Shown: positions 7,272 through 19,339, numbered from the stretch's first letter. The stretch is 64,000 nt of DNA from Alphaproteobacteria bacterium (GCA_016124205.1 WGOD01000002.1:186001-250000); one strand, 5' to 3'. The notes: generated from the sequence alone by a model not told the origin. A program made the numbers and translations.

Positions 7272-9566
7272 ATGAATTCCATTCCCCTTTCCCAGCAGGC
7301 GCGGCCTGCCGCGCCGGCCGGGCAGGCGCCCTATCTCGACGGACTGAATCCGGAGCAGCGGGCGGCGGTCGAGGCGCTCGACGGTCCGGTGCTGGTCCTG
7401 GCCGGGGCGGGCACGGGCAAGACGCGCGTATTGACCACCCGCCTCGCCCACATTCTCGCGACCGGACGGGCGCGACCGTGGGAAATCCTGTCGGTGACCT
7501 TCACCAACAAGGCCGCGCGGGAGATGAAGGAACGGGTCGGCCGGCTGATCGGTCAGGGCGTGGAAGGCCTGCCCTGGCTTGGGACCTTCCACTCCATCGC
7601 GGCGCAGATCCTGCGACGGCATGCGGAACTGGTGGAGCTGAAATCGAGCTACACGATTCTCGACACCGACGATCAGCTGCGCCTGATGAAGCAGATCATC
7701 CAGGCCGAAGGGATTGACGAGAAGCGCTGGACGCCGCGCTTTCTGGGGTCACTGATCGACAGCTGGAAGAACCGGGGCTGGACGCCCGACCGCCTGCCGG
7801 AGGACCAGAAATGGGCCTTTGCAGAGGGCGCCGGCCAAAAGCTTTACGAGATATATCAGGCGCGCCTTCAGGTTCTGAACGCCTGCGATTTCGGTGACCT
7901 GCTGCTGCACAATCTGACGATCTTCCAGAACCATCCGGACGTGCTGCGGGAGTATCACCGCAAGTTCCGCTACCTCTTGGTCGACGAGTATCAGGACACA
8001 AACGTCGCGCAGTATCTGTGGCTGCGCCTGCTGGCGCAGGGCTCGCACAATATCTGCTGCGTTGGGGATGACGACCAGTCGATCTATGGCTGGCGCGGGG
8101 CGGAAGTCGACAACATCCTGAAGTTCGAGAAGGACTTCCCCGGCGCGACGGTGATCCGGCTGGAGCGAAATTACCGTTCCACGGGACATATTCTCGGCGC
8201 GGCGGCAGGGCTGATCGCGGCGAACCGCGCGCGCCTCGGCAAGACGCTGTGGACCGAGGATGACCCCGGCGAGAAGGTCCAGGTCAAGGGCATCTGGGAC
8301 GGCGAGGCCGAGGCCCGCTATGTCGGCGACGAGATCGAGACCTGGGTCAAGGACGGGCGCAACCATTCCGACATCGCGGTTCTGGTCCGCGCGTCATGGC
8401 AGATGCGGGCCTTCGAAGACCGCTTCCTGACGCTCGGCCTGCCCTACAAGGTGGTCGGCGGGCCGCGCTTCTTCGAACGCGCGGAAATCCGCGACGCCCA
8501 TGCCTATTTCCGCCTCGTCCGCTCGCCGGACGACGATCTCGCCTTCGAGCGCATCGTGAATGTGCCCAAGCGCGGCGTTGGCGAGACCAGCGTGCAGAAG
8601 CTGGCGCAGGCGGCGCGCGGCGCCGGCGTCTCCATGACCGAAGCGGCGCGCATGCTGGTCGAGACCGACGAGATCCGCGGCCCGGCGCGCACGGGCCTCA
8701 AGGTTTTCCTGCGCGATCTCGACCGGTGGGCGCAAATGGCCGAGACGATGCGCCATGACGAGCTCGCCGAGATCGTGCTCGACGAGAGCGGCTACACCTC
8801 GATGTGGCGCGAGGACAAGACGCCCCAGGCCGCGGGCCGGCTCGACAACCTCAAGGAACTCGTCCGGGCGATGGGCGAGTATGACAGCCTTGAAGCCTAT
8901 TTGGAGCATGTCGCCCTCGTCAGCGATCTCGACACGGCGAGCGATGGCGACGAGGTCTCGCTGATGACGCTGCACGCCGCGAAGGGGCTGGAATTTCCGC
9001 TAGTCTTCCTGCCGGGCTGGGAGGAGACGGTCTTCCCGTCGCAGCGCGCGCTCGACGAGGGCGGCACCGCCTCGCTCGAGGAGGAGCGCCGCCTCGCCTA
9101 TGTCGGCATCACACGGGCGCGGGAACGCGCGGTGATCACCTTCACCGCCAACCGGATGATTTTCGGGCGCTGGCAGTCCGTCCTGCCGTCGCGCTTCGTC
9201 GACGAATTGCCCGCCGACCACGCTGAGGCGTCATCTGAAACCGGCTATTACGATTCCGGGCCGGGCTTCGAGGGCATGGCCGAACCGGCCAATCCGATGG
9301 CCTCGTCCTATTCCTCGCCGGGCTGGCGGCGCTATCAGGCCGCGACGAGCGAGGGCCGAAAGGGCTCGGCGCCTGTGATCGAGGGCAAGGCCAAGCTCAT
9401 CGATAGCGCGGAATCATCCTCGAAGTGGAAGCCGGGCGACCGGGTCTTTCACGACAAGTTCGGCTACGGCACGGTAAAGCGCGCGGACGGCGCGAAACTG
9501 GCTGTCGCCTTTGACAAGGCCGGGGAGAAAAAGGTGATCGACAGCTTCGTGAGGGATTTGCCGTGA
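7272..9566 (+). CDS. UvrD/PcrA-type ATP-dependent DNA helicase
   Basis: A superfamily 1A 3'-to-5' helicase of 764 aa for nucleotide-excision and mismatch repair. Visible motifs are the Q-motif/NPEQRAAVEA start, Walker A GAGTGKT near residues 45-51, DEYQDTN (motif II) near 237, GDDDQSIYGWRGA (motif III) near 264-276, and VGITRARER in the C-terminal part. The last 60 residues (PGDRVFHDKFGYGTVKR) form the Tudor-like C-terminal domain found in PcrA/UvrD. The ATG at 7272 precedes a short disordered leader. Its TGA overlaps the GTG of the next gene (GTGA). Confidence 0.95.
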   Translation: MNSIPLSQQARPAAPAGQAPYLDGLNPEQRAAVEALDGPVLVLAGAGTGKTRVLTTRLAHILATGRARPWEILSVTFTNKAAREMKERVGRLIGQGVEGLPWLGTFHSIAAQILRRHAELVELKSSYTILDTDDQLRLMKQIIQAEGIDEKRWTPRFLGSLIDSWKNRGWTPDRLPEDQKWAFAEGAGQKLYEIYQARLQVLNACDFGDLLLHNLTIFQNHPDVLREYHRKFRYLLVDEYQDTNVAQYLWLRLLAQGSHNICCVGDDDQSIYGWRGAEVDNILKFEKDFPGATVIRLERNYRSTGHILGAAAGLIAANRARLGKTLWTEDDPGEKVQVKGIWDGEAEARYVGDEIETWVKDGRNHSDIAVLVRASWQMRAFEDRFLTLGLPYKVVGGPRFFERAEIRDAHAYFRLVRSPDDDLAFERIVNVPKRGVGETSVQKLAQAARGAGVSMTEAARMLVETDEIRGPARTGLKVFLRDLDRWAQMAETMRHDELAEIVLDESGYTSMWREDKTPQAAGRLDNLKELVRAMGEYDSLEAYLEHVALVSDLDTASDGDEVSLMTLHAAKGLEFPLVFLPGWEETVFPSQRALDEGGTASLEEERRLAYVGITRARERAVITFTANRMIFGRWQSVLPSRFVDELPADHAEASSETGYYDSGPGFEGMAEPANPMASSYSSPGWRRYQAATSEGRKGSAPVIEGKAKLIDSAESSSKWKPGDRVFHDKFGYGTVKRADGAKLAVAFDKAGEKKVIDSFVRDLP

Positions 9567-10639
9567 ACCAGCTCAATCCGGGAGAGGAAGCCGTCGGGCG
9601 GCTGTTTCCGAATTTCGCCACCGATCCCGACCTCTATCTCTACCGGATCGAGCCGATCCAGGGCACGGCCTCGGTGATGGTCATGGACGAGGCGGCGTAC
9701 GATGCCGCGCGTTTCATGAACAAGGACATCGTCACGCTAGATACGCTCGGCGCGAACATCCCGCTTTACCGCGTGACCGAGTACGCCGAGGCGCGCACGG
9801 CGCCGGCGCGTCCGGTGCATTTCATCCTGCACCTCAGCCATACCGGTTCGACCCTGATCTCGCGCCTGCTCGACGCGACCGGCACGACGCTCGGCGTGCG
9901 CGAACCCTGGCCGCTGATCTCGCTGGCCGAGCTGCAGGACGATCTCGGAACGAAGCATTCGATCATCGCGGAGGACGACTATGCGCGCTTGCGCGACGCG
10001 CTGGTGACGGTCTGGTCGCGCGTCTTCCGTGACGACACCACCGCCGTGGTGAAGGCGACGAGCCATGCCGGCCGGGCCGTGCCCGACATTCTACGCACGC
10101 ATCAAACGAGCCGGTCGATCTCGCTGACGATGCAGCCGGAAGCCTTCATCACCGCCCTGCTGGCGCGGCAGAACCCGATCCGGGAACTGATCGGCTATTC
10201 GGTCGAACGGATGAAGCGGTTCGTCCGCACGCATGGCGATATCGCCGCGCCGATCCATGCCCTGACGCCGGGTGAACATGCCGCGCTGGCCTGGCTGGTC
10301 GAGCGGCAGATCGAGCATGACGTTCTGACCGCCGCCGAGACGAAGGACCGGGTGATCGATGTCGATTTTGACGTCTTCCTGGACCGGCCGGTCGAGGAAT
10401 TGGGGCGGATCGCCGATCATCTCCAGCTCGGCGCGAGCGACGCGGCCATCGAAGCCGCGGCAACCGGACCGCTGATGTCGCAATATTCCAAGGCGGCGGG
10501 ACAGAGTTTCACCCCGGACATGCGCCGGGCGCTGATGGCGGAAACCCGGCAGGTGCGCGGAGACGAAATCGCGCGCGGCATGGAATGGCTGGACGCCGTT
10601 GCGAAAGCGAGCCCCGCGGCTGCGGCGCTACTCGGCTGA
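9563..10639 (+). CDS. Sulfotransferase-like P-loop protein
   Basis: A 358-residue protein with a GTG start overlapping the helicase stop. The segment HLSHTGSTLISRLLDA (about residues 92-107) resembles the 5'-phosphosulfate loop of sulfotransferases. KATSHAG near 156 and later RVIDVDFDVF fit that fold loosely. The first 80 residues look like a separate small domain. Substrate is unknown, and the match rests on one motif, so it could be another P-loop transferase. Coupling to a DNA helicase is not explained by a sulfotransferase role. Confidence 0.6.
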   Translation: MNQLNPGEEAVGRLFPNFATDPDLYLYRIEPIQGTASVMVMDEAAYDAARFMNKDIVTLDTLGANIPLYRVTEYAEARTAPARPVHFILHLSHTGSTLISRLLDATGTTLGVREPWPLISLAELQDDLGTKHSIIAEDDYARLRDALVTVWSRVFRDDTTAVVKATSHAGRAVPDILRTHQTSRSISLTMQPEAFITALLARQNPIRELIGYSVERMKRFVRTHGDIAAPIHALTPGEHAALAWLVERQIEHDVLTAAETKDRVIDVDFDVFLDRPVEELGRIADHLQLGASDAAIEAAATGPLMSQYSKAAGQSFTPDMRRALMAETRQVRGDEIARGMEWLDAVAKASPAAAALLG

Positions 10640-10782
10640 CCCGGTCTGGCACGGACTTTCCATTCGCAACCGAACGGCAGGCCTGAACCGGCATTTCCGG
10701 ACGCAGTTTCACGCGGCCGATGGCGGGAACCGGCCCGGCGGCGCCTGCGTTTCTTCTGCAACCAGTTGCGATGGAGACACGA

Positions 10783-11409
10783 ATGACCCGCTCTTTCATG
10801 CTCGCTGTTTCGGGCTTTGCCCTCGTAAGCGCCGCCTGTTCGCCGGGTGACGATGCCGCGATGGACGAGACCGAAACCGACGATACCGCGCTCGCGCAAG
10901 AGGTTCGGGATGAAAGCAATCCTGAAACCGAGAACCGCGAAGTGACCTCGCCCGGCGGCGCTCAGTCGATGGACTCGCTCCGCGATGAACTGGAAGGCGA
11001 CGCGGTCTACAATGAAGGCGCCGTCGAAGAGGAATTGATGGAAGGCGAGCCGGCCATGGGCGACGACATGTCCGGCGTGGAGCACGCCAATTTCGGCCTC
11101 GACTACGCCGGGGTCTGGGGCACGGAAGCGCAATGCGCCAACGCCCGGACGTGGGCGATTTCCGCCAGCTCGGTGACGACGCCCGAAGGCGAAGTCTGCT
11201 CGATCACGAATATCGAGGAAGGCGCAGATCAGATCGAAGTCACGGGTAATTGCCGCTCGGCCGACAACACCTCCACCGGAGAGCGCACCATGACGCTCGC
11301 GCTGCAGGACGGCGGCTCGCTGTCGATCATGGACACGACCGATGTCAGTGTTCAGCGCTGCACGAGTTTCGAACAGCCGGCCGAAACCGGAACGGAAACC
11401 GAAGAGTAG
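10783..11409 (+). CDS. Acidic lipoprotein of unknown function
   Basis: A 208-residue product starting at the ATG at 10783, after a GGAGAC site; an upstream in-frame ATG at 10720 lacks a signal-peptide context. The signal peptide ends in a lipobox with Cys at residue 19 (LVSAAC). Residues 20-100 are very rich in Asp, Glu, Thr and Met, and probably extended. The C-terminal 110 residues contain a small cysteine-containing domain (GVWGTEAQCANAR, EVCSI, TGNCRS, QRCTSF) that may be disulfide-bonded. A strong terminator follows at 11438. No family recognised. Confidence 0.8.
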   Translation: MTRSFMLAVSGFALVSAACSPGDDAAMDETETDDTALAQEVRDESNPETENREVTSPGGAQSMDSLRDELEGDAVYNEGAVEEELMEGEPAMGDDMSGVEHANFGLDYAGVWGTEAQCANARTWAISASSVTTPEGEVCSITNIEEGADQIEVTGNCRSADNTSTGERTMTLALQDGGSLSIMDTTDVSVQRCTSFEQPAETGTETEE

Positions 11410-11437
11410 TCGTCCATACTCTGTTCGTTTGACGCGG

Positions 11438-11469
11438 CGGGCACCCCATGTGGGTGCCCGTTTGCGTTT
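11438..11469 (+). terminator. Rho-independent terminator after the lipoprotein gene
   Basis: CGGGCACCC and GGGTGCCCG form a nine-pair stem around a CATGT-type loop (11438-11460), followed directly by TTTGCGTTT. It lies 29 bp downstream of the lipoprotein stop and separates it from prmA. Confidence 0.85.
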
Positions 11470-11533
11470 GCACCGGACGCAGAATGATCGCAGAAGACGA
11501 ACTGAACGCCATGCCGAAGCAGGATGCCCGCCG

Positions 11534-12394
11534 ATGAGCACGATCTGGAAACTGAGCTTCACCGGCCCGAGCGAGCCGCTCTATCGCGCCGCGGAACGGC
11601 TCGATGAGATCGAGCTTTCCAACCTGCTCAGCTGGTCGATCCTCGATGAGGATCATGAAACGACAGGCAGTCTGGAACTCCTGTTTGATTCCGCGCCTGA
11701 CGAAGACTCCGTCCGTGAAGCCACGGGGCTGAGGGACGGCTATGAGGCCCGGTCCATCATCCTGCCGGAGGAGGACTGGGTGGCGCTGTCTCAGAAGGGT
11801 CTGCCGCCGGTTCTGGCCGGACGATTCGCGCTCTATGGCAGCCATGACGAACCGCCGGCCGATACCGTCGCAATCGAGATCGAGGCGGGCCCGGCTTTCG
11901 GCACCGGCCATCACGGCACCACGAAGGGATGCCTGATCGCTTTCGATGCGCTGCTGGAGGACGGGTTCAATCCGTCGAGCGTGCTCGATCTCGGGACCGG
12001 CACCGGAGCGCTGGCGATCGCGGCTGCGAAAGTACTGCCGAAAGCGAGCATTCTCGCCAGCGATATCGATCCGGAATCGACCGCCGAGACGATCAGAAAC
12101 GCCCAGAAGAACGGCACGCCACAGATCGAGGCGATCACGGCGGAAGGGTTCGACCATGTGAAACTGGTCGGGGCGAAGTTCGACCTGATCTTCGCGAACA
12201 TCCTCGCCGAGCCGCTGGTTCTGCTGGCGGCGGAGATCGTCGCCGCGCTCAATCCCGGCGGGATCGCCATCCTGTCCGGCCTGCTCGTCGAGCAGGAAGA
12301 CCAGGTGCGCAAGGCCTATGAAGACAAGGGCGTCACCGTCGAGGCGTGCGAACCGCTCGACGGCTGGGCCACGCTGGTCGTGCGGAAAACGTAG
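11534..12394 (+). CDS. prmA: Ribosomal protein L11 methyltransferase (PrmA)
   Basis: SAM-dependent methyltransferase that trimethylates ribosomal protein L11. The product is 286 aa, in the family range. It has the FGTGHHGTTKG motif (about 121-132) typical of PrmA, the SAM-binding DLGTGTGALA near 152, and the catalytic-loop segment FANILAEPL near 217. The ATG at 11534 lies after the terminator and a weak AGGATG site. It is convergent with a 52-residue gene whose stop is 4 bp away. Confidence 0.93.
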   Translation: MSTIWKLSFTGPSEPLYRAAERLDEIELSNLLSWSILDEDHETTGSLELLFDSAPDEDSVREATGLRDGYEARSIILPEEDWVALSQKGLPPVLAGRFALYGSHDEPPADTVAIEIEAGPAFGTGHHGTTKGCLIAFDALLEDGFNPSSVLDLGTGTGALAIAAAKVLPKASILASDIDPESTAETIRNAQKNGTPQIEAITAEGFDHVKLVGAKFDLIFANILAEPLVLLAAEIVAALNPGGIAILSGLLVEQEDQVRKAYEDKGVTVEACEPLDGWATLVVRKT

Positions 12395-12397
12395 CGC

Positions 12398-12556
12398 CTA
12401 GCGGCGGCGGCCTTTCAGGCCGGCAGCTTCCAGGAAGGCGTTCACATCGACCGTGCCGGGACGGCGGCGAATGCCGGCGCGCTGGCGCGAGCGGTCGAGG
12501 TGGTGGTTGAAGGCGTCGCCGCCATTCAGTCGGAAATATTCTTCGATCGGGGACAT
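12398..12556 (-). CDS. Small basic protein of unknown function (52 aa)
   Basis: A complete frame from ATG 12556 to TAG 12398 with a GAGG site upstream. The product starts MSPIEEYFRLNGGDAF and ends AAGLKGRRR. It is strongly basic (many Arg, with a central RQRAGIRRRPG), lacks a signal peptide, and is convergent with prmA. The start has normal spacing and the codon use resembles its neighbours, so I consider it a real small gene. It could be a nucleic-acid or ribosome-associated peptide, which is only a composition-based guess. Confidence 0.6.
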   Translation of the reverse strand: MSPIEEYFRLNGGDAFNHHLDRSRQRAGIRRRPGTVDVNAFLEAAGLKGRRR

Positions 12557-12700
12557 AGGGGACCTCGCTGCTTCGAGCGCGGATTAATCCCTTGTTGACC
12601 CTGTTCGCTAGTGACGCGATCGCATGACAGGTTTGCGATTTTTCGCACCCGTTGCGGACATGCGTTGAAAGCGGCACGGCGCAGGACTAGCTTGCCGCCC

Positions 12701-14530
12701 ATGACCCATTACAGCCCCCAATCCTTCGACGTGAAAGGCGGACCGGAAGACGGTCGCGCCCACCTGCCCCTCCTGCGCGCCGCGCTCGAAACCGCCGGTC
12801 TCGACGGTTTCCTGATCCCGCACGAGGACGAGTACAACAACGAATACTTGCCCGACTGCGCCGAGCGCCTGGCGTGGGCCACCGGATTCACCGGCTCGGC
12901 CGGTTCGGCGATCGTCCTGAAGGACGAGGCCTGCGTCTTCACCGACGGCCGCTACACGGTGCAGGTCCGCGAGCAGGTCGACCCGAAGATTTTCCAGATC
13001 GAGGATGTCAGCGAGACGCCGCCTCATGTCTGGCTGTCCAAGCATGCGAAGAAGGGCAGCGTGATCGGCTACGATCCGAAACTGCACAGCCCGGACACGC
13101 TCGACCGTTTCAAGCGCGCCGCCGAAAAGGCCGGCGCGGAGCTGGTTCCGGTCGACACCAACCCGATCGACCGGGCGTGGGAGAACCGTCCGGCCGCGCC
13201 GAGCGCGACGCTGAGCGTCCAGCCGATGGAGTTTGCCGGCGAGACCCATGCCGACAAGCGCAAGCGCGTCGGCGAGGCCATCGCCGAGGACGGGGCCGAA
13301 TTCGCGGCGATCACCGCGCCGCCTTCGATCGCCTGGTTGTTCAACATCCGCGGCGGCGATGTGCGCCGCAGCCCGCTTGCACTCGGGGCCGCGCTGATCA
13401 AGTCCGACGGGACGGCGACGCTGTTCGTGAACCCGGAGAAGGTGACCGACGAGGTGCGCGCGCATCTCGGAAACGAAGTCGCCCTGCGCCCGGAGAACGA
13501 ATTCGCCGACGGGCTGCATGCCCTCAAGGGTCATACGGTCAGCGTCGATCCGGGGCTGGCTTCGGCCTGGGTGTTCGATCAACTGACCGAGGGCGGCGCG
13601 AAGATCGTGCGCCGCCGCGATCCGGTCCTCTTGCCAAAGGCGATCAAGAACGACACCGAACTGGAAGGCGCCAAGCAGGCGCATATCCGCGATGGTGCGG
13701 CCCTCACCCGCTTCCTGCACTGGCTCGACACCGACGCCCAGTCCGGCGAAATCGACGAAATCGAAGCAGCGGTGAAGCTGGAGCAGTTCCGCACCGCCTC
13801 CGGTCAGGTCAAGGATCTGTCCTTCGACACGATTTCCGGGGCCGGACCGAACGGCGCCCTGCCCCATTACCGGGTCTCGACGGCGTCGAACCGCAAGCTG
13901 GAGCGCGGCACGCTCTATCTCGTGGACTCGGGCGGTCAGTATCCCGACGGTACGACCGACGTGACCCGGACGGTGCCGATCGGCGATGCGAGCGCGGAGA
14001 TGCGCGAGCGTTTCACCCTGGTCCTGAAAGGCCATATCGCGCTGTCGCTGGCCCGCTTCCCGAAGGGCACGACGGGCGGCCAGCTCGACACGCTGGCGCG
14101 TCTGCCGCTGTGGCAGGCGGGGCTCGATTATGACCACGGCACAGGCCACGGCGTCGGCAGCTTCCTCGGCGTCCACGAAGGCCCGCAGCGCATCGCGAAG
14201 GTCAATTCAGACGAGCCCTTGAAGCCCGGCATGATCGTCTCGAACGAGCCCGGCTACTACAAGACGAACGCCTATGGCATCCGGATCGAGAACCTCATCT
14301 TCGTGACCGGTCCCGACCCGATCGACGGGGGCGAGCGGCCGATGATGGGCTTTGAAAACCTGACGCTGGCACCGATCCATCGCGATCTCGTCGACACGTC
14401 GATCATGACGGACCGGGAGCTCGACTGGCTCAACTCCTATCACGCCGACGTCCGGGCCAAGATCGCCCCGCTCGTCGAGGGTGAGGTGAAGGCCTGGCTG
14501 GAGGCGGCGACCGCGCCGATTTCCCGCTGA
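12701..14530 (+). CDS. M24 family Xaa-Pro aminopeptidase (aminopeptidase P)
   Basis: A 609-residue cytoplasmic metallopeptidase that removes N-terminal residues preceding proline. It has two creatinase-like N-terminal domains, then the pita-bread catalytic domain. The metal ligands are visible: two Asp in DSGGQYPDGTTDVT (about 408-421), His in HGTGHGVG (about 480-487), Glu in NEPGYY (about 514) and Glu in IRIEN (about 527). The C-terminal 60-residue extension fits the longer M24 form shared with eukaryotic XPNPEP1. The ATG at 12701 was chosen since upstream sequence back to 12611 reads as promoter DNA. Confidence 0.93.
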   Translation: MTHYSPQSFDVKGGPEDGRAHLPLLRAALETAGLDGFLIPHEDEYNNEYLPDCAERLAWATGFTGSAGSAIVLKDEACVFTDGRYTVQVREQVDPKIFQIEDVSETPPHVWLSKHAKKGSVIGYDPKLHSPDTLDRFKRAAEKAGAELVPVDTNPIDRAWENRPAAPSATLSVQPMEFAGETHADKRKRVGEAIAEDGAEFAAITAPPSIAWLFNIRGGDVRRSPLALGAALIKSDGTATLFVNPEKVTDEVRAHLGNEVALRPENEFADGLHALKGHTVSVDPGLASAWVFDQLTEGGAKIVRRRDPVLLPKAIKNDTELEGAKQAHIRDGAALTRFLHWLDTDAQSGEIDEIEAAVKLEQFRTASGQVKDLSFDTISGAGPNGALPHYRVSTASNRKLERGTLYLVDSGGQYPDGTTDVTRTVPIGDASAEMRERFTLVLKGHIALSLARFPKGTTGGQLDTLARLPLWQAGLDYDHGTGHGVGSFLGVHEGPQRIAKVNSDEPLKPGMIVSNEPGYYKTNAYGIRIENLIFVTGPDPIDGGERPMMGFENLTLAPIHRDLVDTSIMTDRELDWLNSYHADVRAKIAPLVEGEVKAWLEAATAPISR

Positions 14531-14547
14531 GGTTCGTCAAATTCGCG

Positions 14548-15072
14548 TTGATTGTGGTGGTCGCGGCGTTTGCAGCAGGGTGCTTCTATGCCGATGAACC
14601 GCTGATCGAGCGGCGTTTCGCGGACCGCGGGATCGAACCCGGATTCTACACGCATGCTCCGGTCGATCCGGTGACGCAGGAAGAATGGGCGCCGCCGACC
14701 TGGGAAGGCGAGATCCGCTATCACCGCGACCGGCGCTACCGGGCGAACATGGAAAACTTCCCGCATCAGGGCGTGCGCATGCGCTCGCTTGGCGGGAATG
14801 TCTATGTCGCGGAAGTGCCGGACCGGGATGGCGAACCGATCTACAGCTACGGGCTTCTGTTCGTGTATGAGGGCGGCGTGATCGCCTATCACATCCCGGC
14901 CTGCAGCGACCTCAGCGAAGCGGGGCGCGGCGCGACCGGTCTCGACATCGACGAAGAAGGCGCGTGCAAGATCGACGATCTGGAAACGCTGGAAGCCGCC
15001 TTTTCCGCCTATCTGCGCGAACATGAAGGTTCGTTGCGGATAGACGGGATTTACAGAAGAGTCGGGGACTAG
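14548..15072 (+). CDS. Probable lipoprotein with non-ATG start
   Basis: The frame encodes ALIVVVAAFAAGC followed by a soluble domain of about 160 residues with aromatic and charged residues and an even cysteine spread; family unknown. The lipobox (FAAGC) implies a lipoprotein. No ATG is available near the N-terminus. A TTG at 14548 gives a very short n-region. A CTG at 14527-14529 sharing bases with the preceding aminopeptidase stop would supply a normal basic n-region (RFVKFA). The start is therefore uncertain; 14548 is the conservative choice. Confidence 0.65.
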   Translation: MIVVVAAFAAGCFYADEPLIERRFADRGIEPGFYTHAPVDPVTQEEWAPPTWEGEIRYHRDRRYRANMENFPHQGVRMRSLGGNVYVAEVPDRDGEPIYSYGLLFVYEGGVIAYHIPACSDLSEAGRGATGLDIDEEGACKIDDLETLEAAFSAYLREHEGSLRIDGIYRRVGD

Positions 15073-15081
15073 GTCTCACTC

Positions 15082-15172
15082 CGTCACTCCCGCGCTCCCC
15101 GCCTTCGCGGGGACGAGCATTGGGAGTCCAGATTGACCGGCGCTCTGGATTCCCGCCTTCGCGGGAATGACG
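15082..15172. repeat. Two palindromic repeat units
   Basis: Two hairpins of the form CCCGCCTTCGCGGG occur here: GCTCCCCGCCTTCGCGGGGA near 15095-15114 and ATTCCCGCCTTCGCGGGAAT near 15149-15168. They fill the 132-bp convergent gap between the lipoprotein gene and the small gene at 15205. The same unit recurs several times in 42906-43457. Confidence 0.8.
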
Positions 15173-15204
15173 ACCTTTTAAAGCTGTCGAACGAAGACTG
15201 AGTC

Positions 15205-17759
<2,555 letters not shown>

Positions 17760-17806
17760 TCAGGCAACCCGGTTGCCGCACCCCGCGAAGATGGAGGAAT
17801 TCGCCG

Positions 17807-19339
17807 ATGCGTCCAACTCTGATTGCCGTGCTTTTCGCCGTGTTCTCGGTCTCGACCTCCGAGGCCCAGGACGACGCCATGGCGGCGGCCGACGCCTATC
17901 AGCAGGCGCATGAACAGCAGATCCTGGAAGAGGCGTTCGACTTCCTCGCCCTTCCGAACAATGCCGCCAACCGCGACGATATCCTGGTCAATGCCCGGCA
18001 TATCGTCGCCATGCTGGAGGCGCGCGGGGCGGACGCGCAAATTCTTGAGGCCAGCGACTCCCTGCCCGCCGTCTACGGGGAAATCCTGACGCCGGGCGCG
18101 ACACGCACCGTGATGTTCTACGCCCACTATGACGGCCAGCCCGCCCTGCCGGAGAACTGGACCTATCCTCCCTTCGAGCCCGTGATGCTGAGCGGCCGGA
18201 TCGATGCAGGCGGCGCACCGGTCGATTGGCGCGATGCCTCGGTAATTGATCCCGACTGGCGCATCTATGCCCGGTCATCAAGCGACGACAAATCGCCGAT
18301 CGTGGCCCTGCTGACCGCAATCGACGCCCTTGTCGCGGCGGATATTCCACTTGGCGTGAACATCAAATTCTTCTTCGAGGGCGAGGAGGAGGCCGGCTCG
18401 GCGCATATGAGGACGATGCTGGAAACCCATCGCGATCTGCTGGCCGCGGATTTCTGGGTGCTTGCCGATGGCCCGGTCGATCCGCGCGGCGATCCACGCA
18501 TCGTTCTCGGCGTTCGCGGCGTCACCTCGATGCAGCTGACAGTACACGGTGCCTCACGTGACCTGCACAGCGGGCATTATGGCAATGTCGCGCCGAACCC
18601 TGCCGCGCGGCTGGCGCATCTCATTGCCTCCATGCGCGCGCCAGATGGCCGTGTCCTTATCGACGGCTTCTATGACGGCGTGCCCGCGCCTTCCGACGCG
18701 GCTCTCGCGCTGATCGAAAGCGGAGCCTATGACGAGGACGGCCTTGTCGCCGAACCCGGTATCGCCGGGGTCGAGTGGAGGCAAGGTGCCTCCTATGGCG
18801 AGGCCGTCATGGTGCCCGCCCTGAATATCCTCGGCCTCAGTTCAGCCGCGACGGGTGATGCAACCCGGAATGCCATCCCGTCCACGGCAACGGCAGCGAT
18901 CGGTTTCCGCATGGTACCGGGCCAGACCATTCCGCGTATTCGCGAACTGGTCACGGCTCACCTGGAATCCGAAGGCTATGTCATTCTCGATCGGGCGCCG
19001 ACGCCGGAGGAACGCCTCGCCCATCCGATGATCGCGGAAATTCACTGGTCCACATCGGGCTATCCGGCGGCGGTGACACAGGCCGAGCATCCCGATGTGA
19101 TCCGGCTGACCGGTCTTGTCGCGTCGACGAGCGACCGGCCGGTCCGGGTCGTGCCGATCCTCGGCGGCAGCCTGCCGTTGGCACCCATCGTCGATGTTCT
19201 CGATGTTCCGTTCGCGATCGTACCGATGGTCAATCCGGACAATTCCCAGCACGCGCCGGACGAAAACCTCCGGGTCGGACATCTGTGGGATGGAATCCGG
19301 CTCTACGCCGTCCTGATGGCGGACGACTGGGAGGACTAG
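17807..19339 (+). CDS. Secreted M20 family metallopeptidase
   Basis: A 510-residue zinc exo- or dipeptidase with a Sec signal peptide (about residues 1-20, cleavage before QDDAM). The M20 metal-site segments are visible: YAHYDGQ (about 104-110) with His and Asp ligands, SSSDDKSP, FFFEGEEEAGS (about 188-198) with the catalytic Glu pair, and LHSGHYG in the lid domain. Periplasmic peptide hydrolysis is the likely role; the substrate is unknown. RBS GGAGGA precedes the ATG. Its TAG shares 4 bases with the recN stop on the other strand. Confidence 0.9.
   Translation: MRPTLIAVLFAVFSVSTSEAQDDAMAAADAYQQAHEQQILEEAFDFLALPNNAANRDDILVNARHIVAMLEARGADAQILEASDSLPAVYGEILTPGATRTVMFYAHYDGQPALPENWTYPPFEPVMLSGRIDAGGAPVDWRDASVIDPDWRIYARSSSDDKSPIVALLTAIDALVAADIPLGVNIKFFFEGEEEAGSAHMRTMLETHRDLLAADFWVLADGPVDPRGDPRIVLGVRGVTSMQLTVHGASRDLHSGHYGNVAPNPAARLAHLIASMRAPDGRVLIDGFYDGVPAPSDAALALIESGAYDEDGLVAEPGIAGVEWRQGASYGEAVMVPALNILGLSSAATGDATRNAIPSTATAAIGFRMVPGQTIPRIRELVTAHLESEGYVILDRAPTPEERLAHPMIAEIHWSTSGYPAAVTQAEHPDVIRLTGLVASTSDRPVRVVPILGGSLPLAPIVDVLDVPFAIVPMVNPDNSQHAPDENLRVGHLWDGIRLYAVLMADDWED

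Noticed and set aside
12583-12597. TTAA-N7-TTGA as a CtrA site before the aminopeptidase gene
   Set aside because: Only one half matches, and the neighbouring genes give no cell-cycle context.
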